The notes under the pieces are model-generated. The model was not told where the DNA came from. It was given only the letters and a program-made list of their open reading frames with translations, and made no database searches. 64,000 nt of DNA from Macropodus opercularis (Eukaryota; Chordata; Actinopteri; Anabantiformes; Osphronemidae): assembly GCA_030770545.1 (NCBI GenBank), contig CM061100.1, forward strand, positions 751,501 through 815,500, read 5' to 3'. The translations under genes and the position numbers were made by a program. Numbering within the stretch: position 1 is the stretch's first letter; each line of letters opens with the position of its first letter. This document shows positions 1 through 11,600 of this stretch, in pieces.

Positions 1-143
1 ATCCCACAAACTAAATGTGTGCTGGGAGCCTGCTGCTGGAGGCCACATTAACAAGCCAAGGGCAGGATGTTTCGGTGTTTCAGCGCAGCATTGTTAACCA
101 CATAACATCTGCAGGATTATGCCAGCAGACTAACGTCGCCCAC

Positions 144-1737
144 CTTGGCACAGTGCAGGTCCTTGTGTTTCTTCAGCAGCTTATCTGCCTGCTGTATCGC
201 CATTTTATTGTTGCCATTATCAAGATAATCTGGGGAAATACAAGAGACAACAATATATTGACTTTGAATGCATCTTGTATCATTTGAAAGCAGACGCACC
301 TAAAAGACACTTTCAGTAGTTGAAGGTGACAAACACTACTACTCACACTTCTCCACAGATAACAGAGCTGAAGATTAGAAAAATTAAACAAATACTTCAC
401 TGGTTTCAAGAGTCTTGTCATCTACGTTTCCATTCACAGCATCAGACCCTGAACTTATCAACCCTGCATGTAAGTGATACACGTCAAGCTTCCTCACATT
501 TCTGCAGCCTCTCTCTGATTCACCTGTGGTGACAGTTTGAACAGAGAGAATAGACATGACATAATCACAGTGCACTGTCTGGCACAGTTAATTTTGGCAG
601 CCAGCTGTCCTGAGGAGACTGAACTGGGATTTCTGTGTGAGCGTGCACAGCTTTTACGGTCTCATCACAGACCAGTTGACAGCTTTTACATGTCAACTCA
701 TTATTTATTTACTTAGCAAAGCTGTAAGTAATGATTATTTGATGTTTTATTCATAGGTTAGTACTGAACACAAGGAAAGCGAAACACACAGAACTATCCT
801 AACAACCACTGTCCTCACGTTTGCAGCCCCATGAGAATCCACGTTACAGCGTCAGCACAGCCACCAACAAACCTCCATTCAGTTGATCAGCTTTTGTTCA
901 CTTTCTAAAACAATCGACCCTTTTAAAAGCTTTTGGGCTTGTAGCATCTCGCGTGTGAAGCTTTGTTGCCCGTCTTCACGCAAATAAAACACTGATCTGT
1001 CTGTTTTCATTATTTCCCGATCTGTGAACCCGGAGCTCCGTGAGCAGTGACAGCTCCATGCTAGCTGGCTAGCTAGCGGCTAACAACCCCATGTACTGGC
1101 TAGCTGGGAGCATTGTCCTTAAACTATGATGAACCTGGTGCTAGCTGCGAGCTAACCGCACAACACTTCAGAGCTGGAACCCGCTGTCGATTCAGACCGG
1201 ACCGGCACAGCCACAGGAAAACCCGCCGACACACACACAAACTAACTCTTCCTAGCATCCAACTTCTTTTTCACCGTGTGTATCTGCTGCTGCCTGGCTC
1301 AGGGCTAGCGGACACACTAGCAGGCTAAGCTAGCTGTCAAACGGCGACCGTTAGCACACGAAGAAGCACTTTGAGACTGAATCAAACCCGTCGATACAAA
1401 CATCTAAACGGCTCCACGCAACGGAGGACGCCGCCGTTTCACGCGGACACACACGCTCTCCGGCACAGAGCCGCGGCGGTGGTCGGCAGCAGACCGGTAA
1501 GGTGCACTGTCATTGGGCGCTGCGGGCAGCGGAGTCCGCGGCTGGAGCTGGAGGGGCCGCGCCGCTGCCCTCCGACACCAACAGCCTCCTGCTGGAGCCC
1601 GTGTACCGGTCCGGAGAGCTACGGAGGTCCCCCGCCCCTCGAACACGCATACACGGAGAAGTCTCCACTGGGTGCTCACCGTAAATGGGTCTGAGTCTCC
1701 GGTCGTTGGGGTCCTGCACATGGCCTCTCGCCGCCAT
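144..1737 (-). CDS. naa25: N-alpha-acetyltransferase 25, NatB auxiliary subunit (5' part only)
   Basis: NAA25 (MDM20) is the TPR-rich auxiliary subunit that anchors the NAA20 catalytic subunit to ribosomes for co-translational acetylation of Met-Asp/Glu/Asn/Gln N-termini. Coding exon 1 is 1680-1737. It starts at an ATG in an ideal Kozak context (CCACCATGG) and reads MAARGHVQDPNDRRLRPIY, almost identical to the mammalian start. It ends in phase 1 before GTGAGC. Coding exon 2 is 144-229, follows a CCCCAG acceptor, and encodes DYLDNGNNKMAIQQADKLL and then KKHKDLHCAK. It ends in phase 0 at GTGGGC. Together they give the first 48 of roughly 970 residues; the rest of the gene lies left of the window. 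Intron 1 (230-1679) is GC-rich next to exon 1. Identity is very likely from the near-identical residues; I cannot judge whether the rest of the gene is intact. Confidence 0.93.
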
Positions 1738-1810
1738 GGTGGAGTTTACCTGCTGGGTAAAAGCTCACGCATGCGCACTCCGAGCTGCGTCTAGTAGCGA
1801 TTAAAGGGTT
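1738..1810 (-). promoter_or_regulatory. naa25: naa25 start-proximal promoter with NRF1-like palindrome
   Basis: The sequence just upstream of the naa25 start lacks a TATA box. At 1767-1778 it contains ACGCATGCGCAC, which on the gene strand matches the NRF1-type core GCGCATGCG, about 30 bp before the ATG. NRF1-like palindromes close to the start are typical of TATA-less housekeeping promoters. The transcription start itself was not determined, so this is an inferred promoter. Confidence 0.4.
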
Positions 1811-2384
1811 TTATACGGTTAGATCCCAAAGCTGGGAGGTAGGAGCACGGGTCAAGTTTTTAGTGTGGTCTGCTTAGAATAAGCAGAGGTTTGGTTGTTG
1901 GAATAGTCTCTAGATGATTAATTATAGTGGTTATAATCAGCGTTACCTTTAATTATACTAATTAAAAGCAGCAAACTGTGCTTCGCAAGGACGTTAAACG
2001 ATCTGGTAAAGTAAAGCAGAAAAGTCTTCGCACTAAGAGAATCATCCAACAGAGGACTTTCACTTGGAGTATTTATAAACTACTGCCACACATTAAATGT
2101 AATAACTGTCAAAACTTTCCATACAACAAGTTTCCATTCACAGCCTCCTCATCTGACAACTTACATTGTTATTTAAGTATTTTTATATTATCTTTATATG
2201 TGCATGTGGAATTGGAGATGGCATCTTTTTGTTCCATTTGCTCTTATCCTTCTTTGATTTTGTCATACATGAAATACAAAACTTAACAGTGGTGATTTGG
2301 AAAAGATCATTTACTGAGAAGAGATCAGAGCTCGACCAGAGCAAACATTCCCTAAACGCAGAAACCACAACACAGCCCACTGAA
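1811..2384. other. AT-rich spacer between naa25 and pitpnb
   Basis: This stretch separates the naa25 start from the putative pitpnb polyadenylation signals. It is AT-rich with short chance ORFs only. I see no exon with splice signals, RNA gene or tandem repeat in it. Confidence 0.4.
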
Positions 2385-5300
2385 TTTATTTGTTCAAATT
2401 TATTAGATATCCTGTTATGTTCCATTGTCTAGACCTTCTGCCACAGCATGAAAGCTGGGAAAAGAAAAAAGGAACTAATTTAATTACATTCACTACTAAT
2501 TCCCCTGAATGTTGCCTCATCAGAAAGAGAAACATTGTGAATCTTTGTCTTTCAAAAACACAAAAGAAAAACAGTAGATTTTGCAAGTGCCTGTTCATGA
2601 TTACAAGAAAGAAAAACAGTAATTTGGACTCCATCTGTTCCCTTCTACCGCTCCCCTCGCAGTCAAACCTGGCTGGCCTCAGGTGATGCTACAACACTGT
2701 ACATCACTCAGTCTTAACTACCGGGCGACTCCCGTCAGCATGAAACCAAGTCAGGCTTTTCACTCCTCCTTGCTGAAGCAGAGGTCGAGCTGGATCCGGT
2801 TTGATTTTGAAGGAAGCCGCCTTGAAAAGGATTTTCTCCAGCCTGATCAGTACGACGGTGCTTTAGAAGCTCCTGAGTCACTTCATCACGTCAACAGAAA
2901 TGGAGAATAATCACGAGCAAAACAGGGAGATAGAAAAAAATAAATAAATAAAATGTTGAGCATGCAGATCGAAATTAGTAAGTCCACTTGTCCTCATGTG
3001 TTAACTTTAATGGCTCCATGTCATGCTTGTACAGCTGTTGTACATTCATATGCATGGATGAGGTACAGTTCAACCAAGGTATTAACACGTGGACAGATTG
3101 CTCCACTTGACACACTGCACTACTGTCCACAAAGCCGACATCACCTGCGCCAACAACACCAGAAATGTCCGTAAGTTACTTTTAGCAGTACAGTATAGAA
3201 TGATAAACCTGACGACGCCTAGTAGCTGTGAAAATATCATTCAAGTCAGTGTTTTGTATGTACAGTTTGTCCACGTCTATAATGGCCTTATAATAAAGCA
3301 CAGTTAAGTCTTTAAGCTGTCCGACAAACCACACACAGATACAACTAGACCCAAGAATGTTGGAGAAACTCAAACCTGATTGGATAAAAGTTCTAATCAT
3401 ATCTGGAAATCTGTAGTAAGCTATGCCGCGGTCATACAAAACACACTTCACCTAGAACCCAGCGGGATCTGCATGAAGCTCAAAACAAACATGGTTAAAC
3501 CGAACCGTGTCTGTGATCAAACCGATGCAGCCACAAAAAAACAACAACGTAGTGATGCAGTAGAGTTTGGGATAAATACGCCACTTGCTTTCAGATCAAC
3601 CAGCATCAACATAAACCACAAGACTTAACAATTTCATCGTCACCTAGAAACGGTCAGCTTCATAGTTTAAGGTAAATAAACAATTGGAAAACAAAGAGAC
3701 TACAAATGGTCACATGGTGAAAATTAAAAATATGAACTATACACCCATAATGCTTGTTAATCCACAACTGCCACAAACATCACAGACCTGCCTGGACCCA
3801 TTTGCTCCTGTCAGTCGAGAGAGGAAACAGCAGCAGTTTGAGAAAGATATTAAATTAAAAAAAGACTACCTTGATTCATGCACGCAGCGATGCAGACTTT
3901 CATCCTTGAAAGAAACAAAAAAAAAAAGCTTTCTGCGCCCTCCGATTAAAGCGCTAGCCAAGGAGAAAGGACATGCAGCGACAGCATGAGGCAAAGTTCA
4001 ACAGGCCGGTTGTGGAGTGAGAGCAGCCGGTGCCGACGCCACTCAGAAGCCTTGATATTACGCGCAACGATCTCCATCCCAGTCCAAAGAGTGAAGGCAG
4101 TGGAGAAAACGAATGCACACACTAGAACACTCACACACAGTCACACAACTGTATTGTACAGACTCTCCTAGAGGCCACGACCCTCTCGCTAGTCAACGCT
4201 GCATTGCAGCAACTGCACACATGCAATGACAGCTTGGTGAGGAGTTGCTGTTGTCCACATGCACTTGTGACACAAGGGGGGAGGGAGGAGGTCCGCCGTG
4301 CATGGGGGGTGGGGGCATTAGACAGAGAATGAGCCATCATGCATGAGCATTACATTTTGCAGTGAACCATCAGCAGGTGTGGTTTAGCTCTAAAAATACA
4401 AACTGTAAAAGAAACCGACTGCCAGACACGAGGACAGCGAGACAACAGGAGACATCTAGACACCGGGACAAGGACACAGACGCTACCGAGGAGGCGAGAC
4501 GTGGATTAAAGTGGAGACAGTTATAACGCAGGGGTGGGCGGGGAGATCGATGGTCCAAAACCTGCTAAAGTCATCGTAATGATTTTCGTGGGAGCCCATG
4601 TAGCTAAAAACAACATTCTAATTTAAAAGGCTTGACTTTCTGAGTCACGGTTTACACACCTGAATAAAAACAAAGCCCATTGTAATAATCAACTAACAAT
4701 TACATATCAGGCAATTTACGTTCTGTGCAAACTATTTTTTTTTCTTTTTAAGTATATTTATGCAAAACATGTTTTTTGTTTGAGTGAACACGAGGCTTGT
4801 GATTGGGGTAGAATCTGTACAGTACTGTTAACCAATCGCATCAAACCCCCCAATGAATCATGTGAGACAGAAGAAGAGGCCACTTCTTCACGCGGTGGAC
4901 AAGTCTCTGATGACATCATCGTGACAGGGTTTGGTTGATTTGCCTCATTGCTCATGAGCAGCACTGGTGCCTCGAATCGGACCTGTTTTACGCAGCTGTG
5001 GGGCACACAGAGAAAAACCATCAGCAAAACTGACAACCGCCCGAACAAGGCAACGTGAAAGGCGCTGCAGCGAGTCAAGCAGTTTTCTTCAAAACAACAT
5101 GAACAGAGTGAAGCAGTACAACGGCTGGAAGATAAAAGTTAAAACGGTTGAAAAGAACTGATGTGAGGTGACGAAAGGCAGGCGGGAGTAAAATCACAGG
5201 CCCTGTCCTTCAAACACGCCTCATTTTCTACATTAGAGGCAACATTTTATGGGTCTTTTCTGAGAAACTTGTAAAACTCTCTACTGACAAACAAGGCTTT

Positions 5301-5652
5301 TGTCAATATCTGATATTTACAAGGCTGAAGCACAGTTAAGGCTGAAATTCATTAGCTTTGCAAGTGTTTCACGCTGAAAGGTGACGTGAAGGCATTCATA
5401 AAATCCAAAATTCCGAATCTTTGCTTTACACTGTAATGCAAATGTTATGGAAGAACAGAGCCTGTGACGCAAAAAGAAAGGAAAGTTAGAAAAATGACAA
5501 GAGACAGAAATGGAAAAAACAAGTTGTAAAGCAGTCGAACAGAGGCGAAACTTCAGAGCAGACACTGAGAACAGACAACGTTGGAGTCATGCAGCTCCGC
5601 CAGTGGGACTTACTCAGCCTGCCTCTAGTGTTTGACCTACAGTGAAGGGCCT
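2385..5652 (-). other. pitpnb: Putative long 3' UTR of pitpnb
   Basis: Downstream of the pitpnb stop codon there is no further coding exon for about 3.3 kb. Two AATAAA signals on the minus strand lie at 2385-2390 and 2399-2404 (TTTATT on the plus strand) and could end the transcript. A 2-3 kb 3' UTR is usual for vertebrate PITPNB. The end point is inferred from these hexamers only, and an earlier polyadenylation site or part of this stretch being intergenic is possible. No convincing alternative last exon, such as the one used by the mammalian sp2 isoform, was seen. Confidence 0.4.
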
Positions 5653-8600
5653 CTACTCGTCTGTTGCAGAGGTGCCTCGCACATCTCCCTTCTGACGCAT
5701 CTGATGTGAAACCCAGGAGCATAAAGGTTAATTAAAGGGGATGAGGTCATGTCACCTCCAGCTGTTGAGTTTGTTTTTTCATTTTATCCGTCGCTTCTAG
5801 AAGAGCAGTGAACTTGCCTAAATCCTGTGTTCCAAATACTTCTATTCTTTACTGTAGTTATTTGTCAGAGAATTACCTCCTCAAGCTCTTTTTGAGTTTC
5901 CTCCTCCATCCGCCTGATGTCCTCCATCGTCAGACCCACCCACTTGTCGATCCAGCAGAAGAGCTGGCGGTGAAAGTTGGTGAAGATGCGCTTTTCTTGC
6001 TGTGAAAAGAAAAAGGATGGTTTCTTTCAGCCTCGTCTCCCTCTGCTGTGCAAAAGAGAGACACCACCTCAGACGGCGTGCGTTACTTTAAGCAATGGCA
6101 CTTTTCCATTAGGAGCCATTATAGTACGACTTGAAGCCAATAGTCTAAAAACAAGTTGTGCTTTACCCTGTGGATGAAATTTTCCACTTTGGTCTGCAGC
6201 CCCCACCATCTGAACTTGACAGTGACCAGTTTGTATGCACACATGTAAGGACAGTCTGTCTTCAGCTCATTCTGCGATAAAAACAAAACGTAGATCAGTG
6301 CTTTGAACTTGTTCAGTGTTACGGACTGTCTGCTTCCCGCTGCTGCTGTGTCAGGTACCTTCCACTCGGGGCCCAGAGGTCCTCTGTCCGTCTTGGCGGA
6401 GTGGAAAAGAGCAGGATCTTCTTCCGGCTTGTAGTCCTAAGAGGAAAACAACATGTTGGACCCTGCCTGGAAACAGACTTTACCGGAGTCCCACCTGTCT
6501 AGAGCAGCTGGCTGGCTCTCACCCTCTGCTGGATGTCTTATTTGTTCCCGTTCTGATGTGAGCTGAAAACACTTACTAGCTCACTAGCACAAGGCCGACA
6601 GGTTTTCACACAGAGCAGTCACTGAATTCACATTCTCCTTGTGCGAGCAGGTTCTGACTGGTCAGTGGTGTCTCCGAGTCGTGTTCAGAGACCGAACAAA
6701 CTCTAAATCCCAACCCCCGAGCTCAATGCTCCCGGTGCTGTTTTAATCCGTCAGGCCTGCTGGGAAACAGCGGTGGATACCTGGAGCAGATGGACCTTCA
6801 GAATAAACCTTGGGCTCTACGCTGATCCACTTAAGTCATTACTGTACAAGAAGTAGTGAAGAAACTCTGGAGCACTGGTCGCCTGCCTGGAGCAAACTGG
6901 CAACAGGTCTGTTCAAGTGCATTTCGAACAGTATTGTACAACTGCTTTTAAGATGGACAGCACAGACATAAGACGCCATGTGATAAACCGACACATAATT
7001 TGTGACCTGTAGGTGTTTTATAGACCGTGAATAATGAATAAGTTAGTGGAACAGTGTGACAGCAACCATGGACATTCACATTCACAGCTGGACGTCTGAA
7101 GGAACATCTTCTTGTTTCTCCCTGATTTAATGTTAATTCAGTCCCAGACGTCAAGTCACATGTCAAAAACTATGAGTCACAGTAGGAAACAGGTCTGTGT
7201 GCTGTTGCTGAGTCTTTGCCTTCAGGCTGAAACATGTTTCTAGTCAACTGGTTCAAGTTAAGCATGTACAAAGAAATCTAAAAAGAAAGTTCTTATCCTA
7301 TGGCCGAGCAGCCGATGTTTAGAAGAAGTGGAAACGTTACCATTAGCGACAGCGTACGGTAAGACAGCCTGTCCTCTAGTTCAGCGCGTTCACTGACTCA
7401 GCGCTGCATCGTTATCCATTCAACACAAACAGACTCCAGTGTTTCTCTACTGCTGTGGCAGAACTTCATCAATCTGTAAACCCCACAGAGCTGTTACCAA
7501 ACATGATAGAACGCATTTTTCCTTTGGGCACTTTTCACGTAACTAAACACGTTGACACAAGTCAGATGCGTTAAAGGCAGGTTTTAAACGCCTACAGGGC
7601 AACTGCATGCTGCTGCAGACGTATTTTATAGTTTGGGCTGAGTGGCCACTGGTGGTGAGGCTCACATCCTAACGTCTTTGGTTGTGTAGTTGGAGAAGGC
7701 CCTTAAACCACTCACCCCGGGGGCCACTTCCTCTTTGTTTGCAATATCTATGGGAACCACCTCCACTGTTCGCCACGTCTGCTCGTCCAGGTCATGCACC
7801 TGTCAATCAGAAAGACAAGCCATTAGAGCCACGGAGTTGAGTAACACGGGCCAAACGGCCAACAGGGGACATTTTGTTTCGGTTGGGGGCCATATTAAAA
7901 TCTGTCCACATCTCAGTCAAATCAGATTCAAATTCGAACAGGAGTATTAACATTTAAACATGCTTCTCTATGAAAAGCACACAAACAAGACGGGTTTGTG
8001 TTGCATAGGACACACAACAGAGCCTGTACCAGACTGATCGACTCAAAAAGTTAATCCATTTATAAAATTCATACTCGAGTTAAAAAGCCTGGAAACTCCT
8101 ATCTGATGGACAAATGCTCATGTTGCATTATGGGAGATGTAGGCCCCAGCGATTCTGATGCGCGATGGATCGCAGGGAGTCCAGGCCGTGTGTCTGCTCA
8201 CTTACGTTTTCTATTGTTCCCATGTCCGGTTTGTGCCACGTCTCAATCTTTATCATAAAGTCGTCCTTCATGTACTCATTCTGAAAAGTGCCAGACATAA
8301 AGAGACATTCATCAGAATATAAACGCTTCTCTCTGGGCTCTTTTGGTAAATCAAGCCACTGCTCAGAAAATCCCAACCCACTCCTAACCTGGCAGGTGCT
8401 GCTGGTTTCAGAGAGAACCATGAATGGAGGGTTCTCAGAGATGTACTTAACCCTACAGCTAAATCCTATTAGCCAGCCAGACATTTAGACTGAAGCAACA
8501 CTGGTGATGCAGCACTGCTAATTTTAACCTTTTCAACAGAAGTCAGCACACAAAGTACAGGCTGCAAAACAAATGATCACAAAGTGGTCTCAATAAGTAC

Positions 8601-11600
8601 TGCTATCAGCAGCTTTAGGGTCCAAACACATTAAGATGAACTCAGCTGTTTTCACTTTGTAGTGTGACTTAGAAACTTGAATACTCACCGTCACAACTGC
8701 AGAACAAAGAGGACGAGTGGGAAGCAAACAGGAAAAAGAGAGAGACCATCAGCACCAGGATGACTTTTATCATCGCATTAAACATGTGAGAGCTTTCTAG
8801 TCGTGATAATCATACGCCAGCGCACTGGAGGGAACTTACTGGTGCGACAGTAGGGGTAAGCGTTCCAAGCCTTTTCGTGAAAAACTAATGCTCCCTCTGG
8901 TGCAATCATCTTCACGTACCCTGGGACTTTACTGCAGTGGGGAAAAGAAGCAAGTCATGAACTTATGTACATAGTTCCTTAAACAAAATGTTACTTTACT
9001 GAAACTGCAGCACAGATTTCCTCCAGTCTCAAAGCTCCAGTACAAAGAGGAAACGCCTGATATGGATACATACACATTATGTTTGTATCTCCTGTGGCTG
9101 AAATAGAAAACCTTTTAATTAAAAAGTATATCAGGGAAGCAGAGGAAGGCTCAGTGCCAATTCAACCACATGTGTAAGGTTATAGGAAACCTGATTCTCT
9201 GTGGTCAACAGGATAAAATCGGTTTGTTTTTTCACACTGTGATGTTCAAAATGTAGTGATGCTTAGTCACGTCTTCACCCAGGGGCCTTGAAAGGCTCAG
9301 ATGTTACAGGTTAGTTTGTACGATTCAGTAAAATGGACACTTATTCTGCTGTTACCCAACCACGATGAGCATTATTACGACGCCTCACGTCCACCCTCTC
9401 GAGCTGGCACACATTCAGCTCCACCATCACATCAACAGCTGGCAACTAACATCAGTGGTGAAACGTTTTGTGTGAGCAGACGGTGGTACAATTTAGATTC
9501 ATCGCCAGAGCTTCAGGTTTTAGGAGCCTTGGTTGCTAAAGTTACCCGCTTAAGGGGTTTGGGTGAAGATGACAACCTAGTTTGTGCAGGTGGCATTACG
9601 AAATGCTAAGTATTGTGACGCTGGTGTCACAACGCGTTTACGACTTGCCTCTTTAGATGGTATATTTTGTGTGTGTACTGCCCCTTCTCCCCATCCTTCT
9701 CGTAGGGCTCATTCTTCAGGACCTCGATGCCTTCTCCTCCTCCGGTCTCATTCTTGCTGGCCTCAGCCACTGAGTACAGCTGCCCTACTTGATACTGTGA
9801 GGAGGGAAACAGAAAACACAGCACTAAACAACAGAGAAAAATCCTGTTATATCTAGAATACTCAAAGACTGAGCAGATGCAGCACAAAAATATGTCACTG
9901 TTGTAGCCTGAGCCCCTCAGCTGATCTCAAACCTACAGAAAGAAGGTGAAGGAAGGAATATATTCAAATACAATACAATACAATATAATTTATATATTTT
10001 TCAAGAGTTGACTTCTAGCCACCAGGATCTGTGCCTCCAACAAAGGTCATCTTGTCCTATTGTCTGGCTCAGAATAAAGCCCCAGTGACTGAGCTTTCAG
10101 CCCACGGGAGAAATTAAATACAACTATGATTCCAAAGAGCTGCTGTAGGATGTGCTCAACACGACGTGTTGGGAAATATTAAAGAGAAAGTAATGGTACT
10201 CACCTCTTCCACTGAAACTGGCAACACTACACGGCTAAGGGAGGAAGAGGAGAGAGAAACAAACATGAATGAATGCACGACTATACTGCGACAAAAACAT
10301 AAAACATGAAACGGTCTACAAGCAGAGGTCAGCACTGGAAACGGTTCCTGTGTTTCTGTACAGACTCCAGGTTTATTTATGTAACTACAGACGCTCGAGT
10401 ATCAAAGCTGCCACAGTGACCACACAAAGATGGAAGAGCACAAAGCTGGGGACAAACTTTAGAAACAGACCATATTTGGGGAAAATGAGCAGAGCCTGTG
10501 CTAGAAGGGGAAGGGCTGTTTGCCAGTGTAATTAATGTGGTCCCCAGCACGTGTCATGTAAATCCATGTTTCAATCCGCTCACACAACATACGAGCAGCA
10601 ATTTACATCACATTAGTAAGACTGGACGGTCACAGTGTAGTCAACACTGCTGCAGTTTTAAAAGAAAGCACTTTTACTTTGGAATTGGTGTGAAAACAGT
10701 TATCAGCAAGGTGCCCCTTATGCAGCATATACATGGCTCCAACAGCTTAATCATTTACTACACAGACACTGTAAAGGGGAGCGACTCCTCCTGACCCCCC
10801 AGCCACTGGGCTCGGGACATGCAGCTTCACTGCCCCACCCTTGAATGGTAAAGTTTGCTGGAGACAGTGCTCAGGTTTAGATGTGTGTGGCTGTAAGTCA
10901 GTCCATTAAAGTCAATCTGAGCACATCGACATGAACACCATCTCCAGCTTGGTATGGGTGGAATTTATGGCAGTGTTATATTGCATTGCATTAGCCTGTA
11001 CAGGTTAATAAGTGGCTAGTCAGCGACTATACACACACACAGATGTTTTTGGCGCAGACAGTCTAATGTTACACAGACTACCAACAACTCAAAAACTGTT
11101 TTCCAGTTTCGTCTCACACTAGCATGCACCTTCTGCTTTAGGGAGAACTTAACACAAGCATCACTCCATTAGAAGATCAGACAAAGCAAAGTTGGAAGTG
11201 AGTGAGGAGCTGTTTCACTCCAACTGAAGCCTACACACCTGCTCATTACCCTCCTTATGAGGTGAGTGTGTGGCCAGTACTGCACATTTACATTAGTTGC
11301 TGTGGTTGTCTGTTGTAGGTGTTTCCCCTAAAATAGTAAAGCTTCGGTTTCCCTCTATAGGACTATTAATGTAAGCCTGGTTTCACTGTTCAGTGGTTTT
11401 CATGCTGTAACTGTCTAAATGTCTTCCCTTGCCTATGTACCTTGAATCACCTGAGTATGAAATGTGCCTTGTAAATAAAGCTGCATTGCCCTGTTTCGCT
11501 TCCAGTACAGATCTGATTTGAGAAGGACAAAAACTGACATTGACAGCAAAAAGAATGGCCTCTTTAGTTTGCTAATAGATTCCATCATTGCTCAGCCATT

